From Saccharina japonica (lineage: Eukaryota > Sar > Phaeophyceae > Laminariales > Laminariaceae): a DNA stretch of 64,000 bases. Every line of letters starts with the position of its first letter. The first letter of the stretch is position 1. Under the pieces are notes generated by a model. The model saw only the letters and a program-made list of their open reading frames with translations, made no database searches and had not been told where the DNA came from. The stretch covers positions 288,289 to 352,288 of the forward strand of contig MEHQ01000198.1 in assembly GCA_008828725.1 (NCBI GenBank), read 5' to 3'. This document shows positions 11,382 through 22,715 of this stretch, piece after piece. The translations under genes and the position numbers were made by a program.

Positions 11382-11556
11382 CCTCAAGCGGACCGATACC
11401 TTCTTGCTGCTGCGCACCCGCCGCGAAGCGTGTGCAGCGGTAGAGTTGGATCGGCACTGGTGCGTCAGGCGCAAAAGTCCAGATGCACGGGCCTTTTTGG
11501 CCGTCGGTGTAGACAGCAATGTCCATCTCACTTTTGTGCGCGGAGGCAGACGCCAT
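11382..11556 (-). CDS. Probable first exon of an unrecognised protein
   Basis: On the minus strand an ATG at 11556 opens MASASAHKSEMDIAVYTDGQ, followed by KGPCIWTFAPDAPVPIQLYR and CTRFAAGAQQQ, ending at GAG|GTGAGT-type donor (CTTGAGG|GTGAGTC at 11382/11381), phase 1. Composition is balanced and free of repeats, unlike neighbouring frames, and the donor is close to consensus. An alternative donor GAAG|GTATCG lies about 20 bases earlier. No downstream exon could be placed with confidence in 10.9-11.35 kb. No domain is recognised; there is no signal peptide or membrane segment. The overlapping plus-strand frame (11272-11592) is likely its shadow. Confidence 0.42.
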
Positions 11557-12200
11557 CAGAAAGGTGGACGGACACTACGTACACAGCCCTAGGTGTGTTT
11601 GCTAGAGGGAGCTGTACTGTCTCAGTAACCTGGCTTCGCCATCAAAGGAGGAGGGAGCGTGTGGCGACGAGCTGTTGTTGGACTGGTCAATCCCTTCAGC
11701 GCGAGAATTTTTATTTTTCAGACCAAGCACCCTGAGTGCAACGAGAGAGAAAGCGAGGAGCCGACTGGGAAGGACAGCAACGAGAGCGTGTACGGACGGA
11801 GCGGGTCGAGTGTGGTCGTGCTAGGACTGGCCGAGCGGCACCGGAGCGGCGCGCCTGAGCAGCAGCACAGCAGCGCGCCGGCGCAGCAGCACAGCAGCGC
11901 ACAGGAGAAGCGATCCGGAGCACGGACGACATCGACCCGTGACGGACGAACATTTTTGTTTTTCTGTTGACAAATTCTTCGCTTTTTCCCCCGAATGTTG
12001 TTGTTGGGTCGGTGTGGATGACGTCACTGGTTTTGTAGAGAGACGCGGCAGAGATGGCGCGGACACCCCGGGTGCCTTCATTGTGTGCCTGATCGTGGAA
12101 GACCCCTTCAATGTGGAACGATTCCTAATCAGTGTCGATGTTTATAATGCTGTGCCTAACACAGACCGTTCAGGATAGATTCGGGTAATTGTCAATGGAC
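11557..12200. other. GC-rich region with CAGCAG-type repeats
   Basis: 11840-11910 is a repeat of CAGCAGCACAGCAGCGCGCC. A plus frame at 11939-12178 (ending GAFIVCLIVEDPFNVERFLI-SVDVYN...) has reasonable composition but no splice or domain support. This could be the promoter side of the minus exon at 11556. Confidence 0.25.
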
Positions 12201-12539
12201 ATGATGGCTTTGGTTGGCTGTTCTTTTTCACTTTGTGCCCGCGGACTGTCATTCTGGCAGCACTTCAGACAGCAGCTGCGTGCTCCATCTTGTTCCCACG
12301 CCTACCGTTTGTTTTTGTACAGACAGCACTTCAGACAGTAGTTACGCTGTAGTCGGCAAATTCATTGGTAAAGAGTGGGAGGGGGGGGGGGGGGACGATG
12401 CTGCTGTAGTCGAATGGAGATTGCGGGCGTGTAGTTCAGTTTTGGACACGCATAACATGCTGTAGGGATTTTAGGTGTACCTCTTCGGACTTGTGTATCC
12501 TTTCCCTGCTAAGTGTACGTGTTCTTTAGGATTCTCTGA

Positions 12540-12655
12540 TGGCTCTAGCACTTTTGTGACCACGGGCCGTGATCTTGCTAGATCAGACTATAGGGATTAG
12601 CAACTGAAACGAGTTTAATGTGAAGAAAAACAACAACAACAACAACATCGCTGTC
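12540..12655 (+). repeat. SINE-like family 3, 3' part with AAC tail
   Basis: TTTTGTGACCACGGGCCGTG ... GAGTTTAATGTGAAG followed by (AAC)n. The upstream region 12200-12540 includes a G run (12371-12384) and nothing else supported. Confidence 0.6.
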
Positions 12656-12689
12656 GTGACTAGAGGTGGGCACCTAGAGGGAAAATAAA

Positions 12690-12800
12690 AACCGAAAACC
12701 GGCCAAGGAGGCGTAATTCTCAAAACCAAAAACCGGTTTAAACCGGTTTTTTTCAGCCGGTTCAAACCGGTTAACCGAAAACCGGTTTAAACCGGATGTC
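12690..12800. repeat. Array of AACCGGTT palindromes
   Basis: Eight or so copies of AACCGGTTT or AAACCGG in about 110 bp (12690-12800), flanked by a TAGAGGTGGGCACC word that resembles hAT ends. Possibly the end of a degenerate element. Confidence 0.6.
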
Positions 12801-13059
12801 AACATAAAACGCCCCCAAACCATTGAACATAACGGTATGTATGCGTCCAGTACATGCTGTGTATGTGGATTCCGCGCCACTGTCTGTTAGCGTACTAATA
12901 AAACACGAGGTGGTATGGTACAATAACAGCACAGCATATTTGATGAAATGACGTGAATTCCAGGTATAAAGTCATTACATATACGGCATTGCTGCCACAG
13001 GTACAACACACTGATTGCTGCTGTAGGGGTATGGTTGTTAGTAGAGGTTAGCGGTGCAC

Positions 13060-13640
13060 GCCGCACGTTCTAGCCCCGCACACCAAAACCAAGGTATTTT
13101 CGACCCGACACAAAGAGTAAGTGAGCTTCAATCCCCCACTGAAAACCTTTAATTTTCGGCCCGCACACTACGTATAATAAAAGCCAAGTCAAGTTGGACC
13201 TCCCGAACAAAAACCAAGCCTATTTCGATCCCCGCACCAAGTCAATTTCGATCCCCGACACAAAATCAAGTTAATTTTGAACCTAACACTAAAATCAATC
13301 CAATTCCGATCCTAATACTTAACCCAAGGCATGTTCGATGCCCCGACACTAATAAAACCAAGTGCTTTTCGGCCCTGACTAAAACAGTCAACTTCCAGCC
13401 CGACACTAAAACCAAGTCATTTTCGACCCTGACACTTAAAACCAAATCAATTTCGACCCCCCGCGCAAAACTCAGGCCAATTACGATCCCCACACAATAA
13501 TCAGTCCCCCGCACAAAACCCAAGTTTCTCCGACCCAACACGAAAATCAAGTCAATTTCGATCCCTATTTTAAAACCAAGTCAATTTCGATGTCCTAACA
13601 CTAAAACCAAGTCAGTTTCAACCACCCACACTCAAACTTA
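13060..13640. repeat. Degenerate ~40-bp tandem array (ACCAAGTCAATTTCGA)
   Basis: About 14 imperfect copies of a 36-42 bp unit with the core AAAACCAAGTCAATTTCGAC and CCCGACAC. Strongly diverged. 12800-13060 shows no supported feature. Confidence 0.8.
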
Positions 13641-13812
13641 GTATTTTTGTTTCCCTGGATGTTTTATCCAAAAGTGCAGATGCTGTTCAACGTCGTACGT
13701 ACTATGTGATACGCGCATGATAGTACCATACCGCTGCTGTAGTAGTAGGTTTTCAATCCGTTCTTGCGCCACTCCCCTAGGCACGTCCCAGAGGGGAACC
13801 TTGTATACTTGT

Positions 13813-13905
13813 ATAATACCACTCTGTCCGTGAATATAAGCACCGTTTGATATTCATATCAGATTCTTTACGGGTACTATATTCCCGTCCAGAGTTGTAC
13901 GGTGC
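13813..13905. mobile_element. Stowaway-like MITE (ACTCTGTCC family), diverged
   Basis: TACCACTCTGTCCGTGAATA ... TCCCGTCCAGAGTTGTA. Inverted ends of a ~90-bp family with TA flanks; better copies at 26567, 28079 and 56037. Confidence 0.6.
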
Positions 13906-14670
13906 TTGCGGTTCAAACGCATAATTTGCGTACTCGTACTATTAATACTGTACAGTACGCACTACATATATATCTACGTACGATACATACCTGGTATCTG
14001 GTATTCATAGTTCAGAATTCAGAACGGAGTGTTGAGGTCAAATGGCTGAAACCAAACGCGAATCAAATATTTGATTCCAAGTACTGTTGTACTATTGACT
14101 TTACGTACGAGTACTGTACTACATATATACGATAGATATTATACATCTGGTATTATTGTATTAATAGTTACAACTGAGGGTTGAAGTCAAACGCATGCAA
14201 CTAAACGCGGATCCAAGATTCGATTCCAAGTATTGATACAGGTGCCTATCAGTGAGCGAGGAAGACAAGTACTGGTATATCGACACCATCTCAATTCTGA
14301 AGGGGAGACTCACTCCTGGCCCAACACAGCCTGCCCAACTAATCTATTTACCCAGGTGGGGGAAATTGCACCAGGTAGGTCTAAGAGTTGGCTGGAGTTC
14401 ACAGCAACGGTACCAGTAGCGCATACTGTAGCTGTACGGCGAACTTAAGCCAACAAACCTGGCTTTTAGTCTTCATACAAAAAACTAACACAATTTGAGG
14501 CTCACTGCGCCAGCCAGATACAAAAGGCAACAGAACTTCCGCAAAAGTACAGCACGCACCTCACTTTTACCGAGTGGACTAATAACTGCCGCTCTGAACC
14601 GAAATACAAGAGCCGTTTTCATGTTTTTTTACTACATAAACGATCCCTACATTCCGGGCCAGGGAGGTAG
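13906..14670. other. Unassigned sequence rich in GTAC words
   Basis: Contains TACCTGGTA at 13988 and TATTAATA words at about 13939 and 14158. 14030-14080 and 14160-14230 are a diverged duplication (GAGGTCAAATGGCTGAAACC / TGAAGTCAAACGCATGCAAC). No gene recognised. Confidence 0.3.
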
Positions 14671-14674
14671 TAGC

Positions 14675-14787
14675 TATTACGGAGAACCATAGTAAATAGG
14701 GACCAAATTTTGTTAGTAAAATAGGTAAATATGTAGGTTTTTGTGTGCACCGTGGGTCCTATTTACTATGGTCCCTCGTAATAGTTG
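14675..14787. mobile_element. TTACGGGGGACCATAG-family MITE
   Basis: About 110 bp. Inverted ends TTACGGAGAACCATAGTAAA and TTACGAGGGACCATAGTAAA, flanked by TA. Interior GTAGGTTTTTGTGTGCACCG is shared with copies at 26757, 38145-38613 and 46065. Confidence 0.82.
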
Positions 14788-15775
14788 GCGACTCATACGA
14801 GACAGCCGCCGCACAGCCCTAGATTATAGGGATACCGGTAAATAGTATAGGGAAAGGGAAGGGTAACAGTTTCCGGGGTAACTACTATCTGGCTCTGCCG
14901 CGTTGTGGAGGAAGGTCAGCATGGGTTAATGGTTCACACAGGTACGCGACAGCGGTTAAGAAATCTCCTATTTTGGCTACGTAAGGCTCGCGGCGTATCG
15001 TCATACTGAAGTATCAACGTTGAGCATGTGTAGGCTCTTAAAGCCTACTATACACCTTGCTAGGATTTAGAGTGGTAACCCTCGCTGAGATAACAACGCT
15101 CGTAGCTGTAAATTCTTGAACAGAAACAAACGTCAGCCTAAGGTGACGAACTCCCAAATTCTCAACATGTTGCGTACGGCAACCCTGCGGAGGTGTCTCG
15201 TGCTGGCCGTGGCAGGAGTAGGCTTAGGCAGGAGGCCTCATTCAGGAGCTCGCGTAGATCTGCCCGCGAAGGCTAACTTCTTATCTGTCGTGCCCGCATA
15301 GCAACCTAGAGCCTTTCCAAGCACGACGATCCCACCGCACACCAACCAAGCAGGCCTCCCTGGTTAGCTTATTCTGTAGGCTAAGGGTTAGACTTACTGG
15401 GTCCAGGTGGCTGGTGGCTGCCGTTAGCCAAGGCCGAACAAAATATAAATATCCCTTACTGTCTCGTGACAAAAACGCTGTACGTCATTGAAACAGCATA
15501 ATTTTATGCGGGAACTTCTGAGGGCAGTCCGCCTGCGCGGGCAGATCTACGGCGGCTGCTCATTTGACCAGTAAAAAACGTGGTAGGATTACAAGTGCTT
15601 CGACGAGGAAAATTCTGGGAACGCTCCTGAGAATGATAACCAGTCCAAAATCAGCGGGTGGGGGTTGCGGGGGGGGGGGCGGGGTGGCGGAAAACGGCGT
15701 GGGACCGGGATTTTCAGTGAGCCCTACCGGCGGCTAATTGCAAGTCGGGAGGGCTCAGGTCCAGGCCGGCGGCGG
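14788..15775. other. Unassigned sequence with an inverted GTAGATCTGCCCGCG pair
   Basis: GCGTAGATCTGCCCGCG at about 15251 and its reverse complement at about 15532 form an inverted pair. The small frame 15116-15301 (MLRTATLRRCLVLAVAGVGL...) has no further support. A G-rich stretch lies at 15655-15690. Confidence 0.3.
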
Positions 15776-16095
15776 AGAACTTGCACGTACGTGCCAGGCT
15801 ATTCGAATTTGCACGTACATTCAATACGGTTATAATGTATAGCAGGAGTTGTTGTCGATATGTATAGCCTACATGGTACCAAATGGGATCGAGGTGCCAG
15901 GTGGGCCTCCGGCGGCTCCCGCGGAGGGCTGACTATTATATTTCTGCACCTTGTGGGTGGGAGCAAGGTGCCACATGGGATGGGCCCAGTGCGGGGTCAA
16001 AGTACTAAATGGGAACAGGGTGCCAGATGGTGCAAAAGTACGTGCAGATCCGAACAGCCCAGCACGTACGTGCCATTATGCGGCGGCTGGTGGGT
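15776..16095 (+). repeat. ~320-bp repeat, near-identical copy at 27598
   Basis: From GAACTTGCACGTACGTGCCA to CCAGCACGTACGTGCCATTA. The copy at 27598-27917 differs at only a few positions by eye, so the duplication is recent. Its GGTGGGCCTCCGGCGGCTC and CTGCACCTTGTGGGTGGG words are the same as in the boundary repeats of the 1-7 kb palindrome field. Confidence 0.85.
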
Positions 16096-16279
16096 CCAGG
16101 TGGGAGCAGGTCCGCGTTGGGCCAGGTCCGCGTGGCATTAGGGGGCCCAGCGGGAACAGGGTGCCAAGTTTGAGTTTTGATCGTGCGGCGTTTTATCTGA
16201 ACCCTAGGAATATTCCAGGAAACGTCCTATCGAAACACTTGTACTCCATATGTACGTACAACTGCGGTTGCCCAGGACT

Positions 16280-16595
16280 TATTACACCCTGGCCCTTTCC
16301 GATTTGTTTTTCGTTTTTGTGTTTTCTTCTTTTTTTTTGTAATAGGTTTATCTCTTTCAACACGTGCATGTCGTGTCTATCGTACCCCATGACATTGCAT
16401 TGTCTACTCTGCTTACTGCGAACAGTGTAGTTTCTCTGTGTTGTAATTTTGTGACCACAGAAGAACTGGTTTCTCCCTAGGATGAAGAATTGGCACGGAC
16501 ACTATTAATAGGTGTGCTGGGTGTCGACGGGGGGAAATAACGGTTTGAAGTGAAGAAAACACACATCGACGGCACAAATTCGGCAAGCTATAATA
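16280..16595 (+). repeat. SINE-like family 3, longest plus copy
   Basis: Includes TTTTTTTTTGTAATAGG, CCCATGACATTGCATTG, TTTGTGACCACAGAAGAACT, GGATGAAGAATTGGCACGGA, a TATTAATA insertion, GGTGTGCTGGGTGTCGACGG and ends AAGTGAAGAAAACACACA. The stretch to 16790 carries words of SINE family 1 body (CCATTTATTATCTTCGCCC, 16650-16690). Confidence 0.65.
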
Positions 16596-16795
16596 TGTAC
16601 GGCAGTACGACAGCCAGAAACACCCATCTTTATTTTCATTTTTTCCGTCCCATTTATTATCTTCGCCCGTCCTTTCTCTCTCCTTCCTAGTCGTACAGGA
16701 AATACGTAAGCTGGCTATTTCATATACCTGGTATATCGTATGTATATCGGAAAACCAAAAAAACACTCCGCTGATTTACAATAGTTTTTGTTTGG

Positions 16796-16928
16796 ACATG
16801 CAACACGCGACATGCGTTTAATGAGGGCATTGAAGGCGAAGGGCGGGAGGGCTGGTTGCGTGTTCTTCTCCCATCCTCTCTATGATACTATAGTCTGCGA
16901 GGTATTAATCCAGTATCTGGTATCACTG

Positions 16929-16959
<31 letters not shown>

Positions 16960-17285
16960 CTGTAGTCGCTTTTATTGACAATAGATGTCACAAGTTGTTG
17001 AAGAAAAAAGTTGACAAATACTGAGTATATAGGAGACGAAAAGGAATACCAGGTATGATATACTCGTAGTGCTGATCAGATGGTCGCGAAGGAGTTGGTA
17101 ACCTACCTTTTTATGTTTCATTACTTGCAGTTCGAGTAGCCACACACCCTGGGTGGCTGCAGTGACAGAGCCGAACCCTGTTGTCGTATTCTGATACTAT
17201 TAAGTAGTAGTTAGAGGCTCAGCGTAGGGTAGATGGGAATGAGGGCTTCCTCTCTTTCTTGTCCATGTCCTTCGTTCGAAAGTCG
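16796..17285. other. Unassigned sequence with a CTA microsatellite and TACCAGGTA
   Basis: (CTA)n at about 16928-16960; TACCAGGTA at 17047-17055. No gene seen. Confidence 0.35.
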
Positions 17286-17289
17286 TGGA

Positions 17290-17560
17290 ACCAGCCTTCA
17301 CACCTCGGCCGGATCATCTACAGATAGATCATCTACAGATGTATCATGATCTAGACCATCTAGTTCCTCACCTGCCGTTGTGAAAGGTTGTTGTGCAAGA
17401 TCTGCATGGTACAGATCTAGCCCAGGAAACATGCGTTAGATCATGCGGATTGTACGATTCCCACCCGGCATGACAACATGAGTTACTGTTGTAAATCATA
17501 CTTGATCGAGAATAGTAGGTCATGAAGTGGAAATCGATTATCTGATCTGCCGATGTGTGC
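17290..17560. repeat. GATCTA-family element (copy of 42570-42780, inverted)
   Basis: Words AGATAGATCATCTACAGATG, CTCACCTGCCGTTGTGA and CCAGGAAACATGCG, CCACCCGGCATG match, in reverse, 42570-42780 (GCATGCCGGGTGGGAG, GCGCATGTTTCCTGGG, GCGGCAGGTGAG). 17560-17930 shows no supported feature except a TACCTGGTA at about 17678. Confidence 0.6.
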
Positions 17561-18139
17561 AACCTTTAGGGTTACCCTTTCATGCCATTATTTTACTAAA
17601 ATTAACATGAAATAGCGGTACGGCCACGGCTCCGCCCGTGGTGCTAGCCCTGCGTTTCCCATATTAGTACGTTGTACCTGGTACGGTAGTACGTACTCGT
17701 ACAATATGCTGTGATGTATTCATATGGATGTTAGTATTATTATGGTGCTGACTATATACGAGTACGTAATACTGCTATTGATGTGCATACGTATTCATAT
17801 GCCAGTCTCAACATTTTGGCCTCGATAATGCTGACGAGCCGACTTGCCCAGACCCAGCAGCACGTGGTGCCCGTGGGGATGCACTGCAGTTACAAGCTGT
17901 AATACGAATTCAGTCACCATATCATGTATACTCGTACGTATGACAGCTTTTTTATTTATACTGTGAAGCATCACTCTGCTCCTAAAAGTAAGCACCGTTC
18001 GCATATGAATATTCAATACAGACGATCCTTATATGTAGTTACAGAGAAATGCATCTATTGATAGAAATACGCCAAATTATACCGATGGGTAGGTATTCAT
18101 GTGAGATGCGCATGCCGTAATGGGAGAACGCTCGCATCA

Positions 18140-18143
18140 CCCC

Positions 18144-18180
<37 letters not shown>

Positions 18181-18236
18181 TATTGCTGCTGTGTTCTGCT
18201 GCTGCTGCTGCTGCTGTTGCTGCTGCTGTGTTGCGC
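18140..18236. repeat. (CCG)n followed by (CTG)n microsatellite
   Basis: About twelve CCG/GCC triplets (18143-18180), then TTATTGCTGCTGTGTT and about ten CTG triplets. Other CAG/CTG runs: 19891-19930, 20856-20895, 21719-21764, 24090-24127, 44280-44400, 54162-54206, 54371-54392, 55276-55304. Preceding 17930-18040 is a very diverged Stowaway-like MITE. Confidence 0.9.
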
Positions 18237-18451
18237 ACGATACGTGTTTCACTAAAGGCTGCTACGTACCTCTACGAAGTACACTGATGTGTGCATGGAA
18301 CACGAAGCTTGGCAAGCACACGAGTGTCTACAGGCATGGGTCGCATGAGGGGTTGTCTTTGTGATGGTATATGCCAACAGACTACCGTACCTTAGAACAC
18401 ATAAGATAGCAACCCCCCTGAAAATAATTTCAGAGGCGATTTTCTCCATAC

Positions 18452-18775
18452 GTCGCCCCGATAGTCTAGTGGTCAGCTTCAAATGCTACTAGCATTGGTA
18501 CCCGAGTTCAAATCCCACCGTGGTGAGATTTTGACATTATTCGCAAAAATAAAAAGGAACCAATTGCTGAGAGCGCCTTCGTAGCGTGGGCGGAATTCGA
18601 CGCGAGTCGACGAGGGAAGAAAGAGCTGAAATTTGCTAAAAACGCAAGGCACGTACCGTAGTGGAGAGAGAGGAGAAGAGCCTACCTAGTGACCCCGGAT
18701 CTGAGTCACGACTAAAGAGGGAGAGAGAAGAGGAGGGCGAAGATAATAAATGGGTTGGAAACAAGAAAACATGCC
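18452..18775 (+). repeat. SINE-like family 1 with tRNA-like head
   Basis: Head at 18452-18530: A-box-like GATAGTCTAGTGGTC and B-box-like GAGTTCAAATCCC spaced as in a tRNA; TCGCCCC pairs with GTGGTGA as an acceptor-like stem with one wobble and one mismatch. The T stem is broken, so it is a tRNA-derived head, not a tRNA. The body runs GAATTCGACGCGAGTCGACG ... GACCCCGGATCTGAGTCACG ... GGCGAAGATAATAAATGGG. Bodies recur at 3206, 36040, 47700, 52085 and 52920. Confidence 0.78.
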
Positions 18776-18959
18776 TTACGAGTAGAGGGGCCATGGCTTA
18801 GAGGAGAGGGGGGCACACAACGAAAATGGCGGCTTTCGAAGGACCTCGTCTACACACTTCCATACATATAGATGCGTTGCTTGGCGTTTTCGCTCTCTCC
18901 ATTGTGGAGAAAACCAGCTGAGAATTAGCACATTCGTCAGAGGGGGTGTGCTATCTTAT

Positions 18960-19235
18960 CACCCGGGTGTGATACTGCTGTACCGTATACGAACAGGGCT
19001 CGTTTTAGGTGTTGCGCTGTTGCGCCAGCGCGACATTTCCAGCAAAAAAAACACTCAAATGCGCAACACGCGCCGAAGGCGTGTTGTAGTTTGGCGCAAC
19101 ACGTTTCGCCGCAGGGCGAAAAAAAAGTTAAGGAGCCTCTTGCGCTGCAGGCGAAAAATAGTTGGGGGCATTTTTCTTCGCCGCAGTCTCGAAACATGTT
19201 ACGCTGTTTTCGCTGCAGTATTGTGTAGTTTTACA
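18960..19235. repeat. GCGCAACA repeat, related to 51880-52060
   Basis: GGTGTTGCGCTGTTGCGCCA, AACACGCGCCGAAGGCGTGT and TTCGCCGCAGGGCGAAAA match words of the element right of the N gap (for example GCGCAACAGCGCAACACC read in reverse near 52035). A dispersed hairpin-rich element. Confidence 0.6.
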
Positions 19236-19479
19236 ACTATTTTTACAACTGTACCAGTCATTTTGGGGCAAACAACTTGGAAATAGTATGTACGTTTACC
19301 CACATACCCGTACGGGATACGCTTCGGCTCTCTAAAACGGTTGAAATGATCCGGCAAAATCCATACTTAAAAGTGTATTTTCCGGCGTTTCTTAGCGAAT
19401 ATATCGCAAGTTTTGGCCTCCGGCGGCCCTCCGGTGGCATACGCACGTGTAATATGATACCAGCACAGCAGCAGTACCG

Positions 19480-20195
19480 GCCCCCCAATAAGAAACCGGG
19501 ATACTGGGCGAGGCTAGATTTCTTATTTAAGAGAGGGCGTGTTCCACACTATTAATACTCGTAACTGCACCATAATCGCTCCCGAATTTCTTATTTCCTC
19601 GGAAGTGTTACGACATGCCTCATGCCTTATGACTCAGTTTATTGTGGGACTTTTTCATACATCATGCTTGCGCCAGGTACCAGGTACGTATATATGCATG
19701 CCTGATGAGAGGGCCGGTAGTATGATACGACGCAGCATTAGTTTTCTACTCGGTCTATGTATGAACACGAATACTGCAAAGCACACAATGCCTTCGTAGT
19801 GCCTGGTACATTACAACGTAACTGTTGCCGTACGAAGACTGCAGCCGTGCAAGGTTATTGACATATTATACATACGTAGATGCGAGTGGAATCTGCTGCT
19901 ATTGCTACTGCTGCTGCTGCTGCTGCTATTGCTTCTGCTACATATAATACCATGTGAAGCAGCGTGAAAGGTGAAAGGTGAACCTGGAGGGCAATTCGTG
20001 CCGAAGTCGTACTCGTATAAACCAACCCCTCTCATAAGAAACAGCCCCACAAGAAACTCAGCCTGATATTGCCAGAGGGAAATAAGAAATTCGGGAATGG
20101 TGATACGAAAGCTGGTGTGGAGCACGCCCTTTCTCAAATAGGAAATCTAGCCTGCGCCAGCATCCCAGATTACCATAGAAGCCTGTACAGCCGAT
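19480..20195. mobile_element. Pair of inverted GAAACAG-family elements
   Basis: 19480-19670 and 20020-20195 are inverted, diverged copies: GGCTAGATTTCTTATTTAAG / GGCTAGATTTCCTATTTGAG and CCCGAATTTCTTATTTCC in both. The family is that of 10379 and 24795. Between them lie a CTG run and TACCAGGTA (19678-19686). Confidence 0.65.
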
Positions 20196-20210
20196 ACCTC
20201 GGACGAGTGC

Positions 20211-20266
20211 TGCAGGCTGCAGGCTGCAGGCTGCAGGCTGCAGGCTGCAGGCTGCAGCAGCAGCAG
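20211..20266. repeat. GCTGCAG heptamer array
   Basis: Six perfect tandem copies of the heptamer GCTGCAG, then CAGCAGCAG. 20270-20850 shows no supported feature. Confidence 0.9.
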
Positions 20267-20856
20267 TACGAGTACGTAGTCGTACTGCTTGTGAGGAAAA
20301 AACAAAATAACTCTTTATGGTCAACCCAAAACGTGTGCGAGTGTGCTTGCTGTGCCTCACCTCCTTGTCTTTAACCTTGCGCTTCACGGCCCCCACACCA
20401 ACTCCTCTTCGCCTCATCGTGAAGATATCTCTTGGTATTGAATTCTATCGCAAAAGCTGGGGTCCTTTCTGCTTCTCCTGTGTGCTCTCAGCTCGAAAAA
20501 ATGCGGCGCATCTCCTATGATTCGAGGGTTTCGTGAAGAAATGAAGGATATTGAAACGGGGATATTGACGGGATTTGTTCGACGGCGATGATGCCACCGC
20601 GCAGCACACACCATCTTTCACAGCCTTCAGCTGAACGTCTATTTCTCGTTGGCGCCTGAACTACTACCGGTCTGCTGCAAGCGTGGTGAGTGACGACTCA
20701 GCGACGGCGAGACAGTTTAATTTGCCTCACCGAGAGCACACCTGGTGTTCAACCTTGGTATTAGCAATTAACCCACGCCTTCGTATCTTGTACTGTAGGT
20801 GTAGGTTGTACCGGAAAATAGGTCGTTTCTGTCAGAGAGCAGACTTGAGAACACCA

Positions 20857-20895
<39 letters not shown>

Positions 20896-21049
20896 CAGCT
20901 GCTGGTTTGTACGTGGAGCAGTACGTAAACGATGGTCTGCGAGAATTCTGCTGTTGCCTACTATCCAGTGCTCCGGGAAGGTTGGAAGAGATTTCACGGT
21001 TAGACCGTGACCCTGGTGCGGACCTTTTTGTGGGTCGTTTTCTTCTCTC

Positions 21050-21482
21050 ACACCTGACCTTACACCTCTGGCGCTCTCGCGTCTACCTTACCTTTCACCT
21101 TTCCTTGCCTAGCCTTTGTCTTGCCTTACCTTATTACCCTGCTTTACCGTTACCAAACCTTTCCTTACCTTGCATGGCCTTACCTTGCCTTACCCTGCCT
21201 TACCTAGCTTTGCCTACCTTGATCTGCCTTGCCTTGACCCTTCCATGGCTTGCCTTACCTTACCTCGCCTCACCTTGCCTTGCCTTGCCTTACCTTACCT
21301 TGTCTTACCTCGCCTTACCTTACCTTGCCTCGCCTTACCTCACCTTACCTTACCTTGCCTCGCCTTACCTCACCTTACCTTACCATACCTTACCGTACCT
21401 TGCCTTACCTCACCTTACCTCACCTCACCTTACCTTACCCTACCTAACCTTACCTTACCTTACCTTGCCTTATCTTAGCTGT
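21050..21482. repeat. (CCTTA/CCTTG) pentanucleotide array, ~430 bp
   Basis: Nearly pure pyrimidine-rich pentamers CCTTA, CCTTG, CCTCG, CCTCA. All plus frames read LPYLTLPCL-type peptides, an artefact. 21490-22070 holds a CAG run and no supported gene. Confidence 0.92.
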
Positions 21483-21721
21483 GACTACATCTCGCCCGGT
21501 CTAGAGCACTCCGTCGGCCACTAAAGTCTCGACCCGGGGTCGTTCGTGACGCAAGGCGACGGACGACGACGCGGTTGATATTTATAGGAACATAGAAACC
21601 CTGAAACCAACGTTTTGTTTCTCTGTTTTTTGTGGGGGGGCATCCGCCACCCAGTAGCTGTAGAAGAAGTAGTGGCGCCTAAAGCGCCTGCAAGGCGGTG
21701 AGAGAGACGCCGACAGGAGTA

Positions 21722-21753
<32 letters not shown>

Positions 21754-22071
21754 GCAGCAGCAGGGCAGCAGCCGTACGTATCCCAGACAAGCAGTGGAGT
21801 GTTCCATGAGAGCGATACAAGGCATGTCTCGATTTCTGAAAGAAATGTCTCGATCGATAGAATTTCCCATGTCTACTATTAATAGGCAGAACAAAGGCAA
21901 CAGAGTGTCACTGTTATAGGTGCTTCGGCAAAGTGTCAGCGCAAACTTCGATTTGCCTTTCGTCTTTCCTTGTTGCGAAATTAATGCAGTAATGCACACA
22001 CAGCCAATGACCCCCGTGCCTCGTGGCCAGCGTATAGACTACAGCGGTAGGTACGTACGTACTTTGCGTTG

Positions 22072-22157
22072 TGACAATCTGTCCGGAAATGTAAGGACCG
22101 TTTTGTTCTGAATATGTAGACCGAAATGTTCCTTACATTTTCGGACAAAATGGTGTA
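22072..22157. mobile_element. Stowaway-like MITE
   Basis: ACAATCTGTCCGGAAATGTA ... TACATTTTCGGACAAAATGG; inverted ends about 20 bp, interior AAGGACCGTTTTG. Confidence 0.75.
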
Positions 22158-22159
22158 AT

Positions 22160-22715
22160 GCTTCGGGCAACAACTTCATTAGCCGCCTCTGCGCACAGGG
22201 CCAAACAGTAATTTGGGGGCAGTAGTAGCCCGCGTCATCGCCGCTTTCCTAATCGATGGGCTACACACTGCACAGCAGCCTACAGCAGTAGCAGCAGCAG
22301 TGTGACGTCGCGAGACGGCACCCTCCCCCCCCCCCCCCAATTATCCCCCTCAAATCCCCCGCCCCCCTGTCTCTGTCCGGTCCAAACGCAAGCCAACGCA
22401 CACCACACATCGCACCAACAATATATTGTGGTCGATAGCGGATAGGATATACCGCTGCTTCCGCCACGCCCGATAAAGATAAAGATAGACCCCAAACCGC
22501 CCACAAGCCACACGGCAAGCTTTTGTTTTCTCCTTGCCCCCTATCCCCCTCCGTACGTTGACTCCCACTGCTATATAGGAGTTCACATTTTCCTGGTAAG
22601 ATACAGGCAGTATATATAACCTACACGCCCTGCTTTCGCTGCTGCCGCCGCCGCTTCCACTACCGCTGCTGCCCGAACAACAACAACAACAACAACCCGC
22701 AACTCATTTCCGCAG
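22160..22715. other. Unassigned, with C-rich and AAC runs
   Basis: Contains a CAG run (22270-22300), a C run (22323-22339) and (AAC)n at 22678-22696 directly before the exon at 22716. Might include the promoter or an upstream exon of that gene; no signal is clear. Confidence 0.25.

Noticed and set aside
11939..12178. 79-codon frame ending SVDVYNAVPNTDRSG
   Set aside because: Reasonable composition but no start context, splice site or recognised domain.
18452..18530. Functional tRNA gene
   Set aside because: Boxes are present, but the T stem does not pair and the anticodon arm is irregular; it is continuous with a SINE body.
20907..21524. 205-codon plus frame
   Set aside because: Mostly LPYLTLPCL-type repeats from the CCTTA array.
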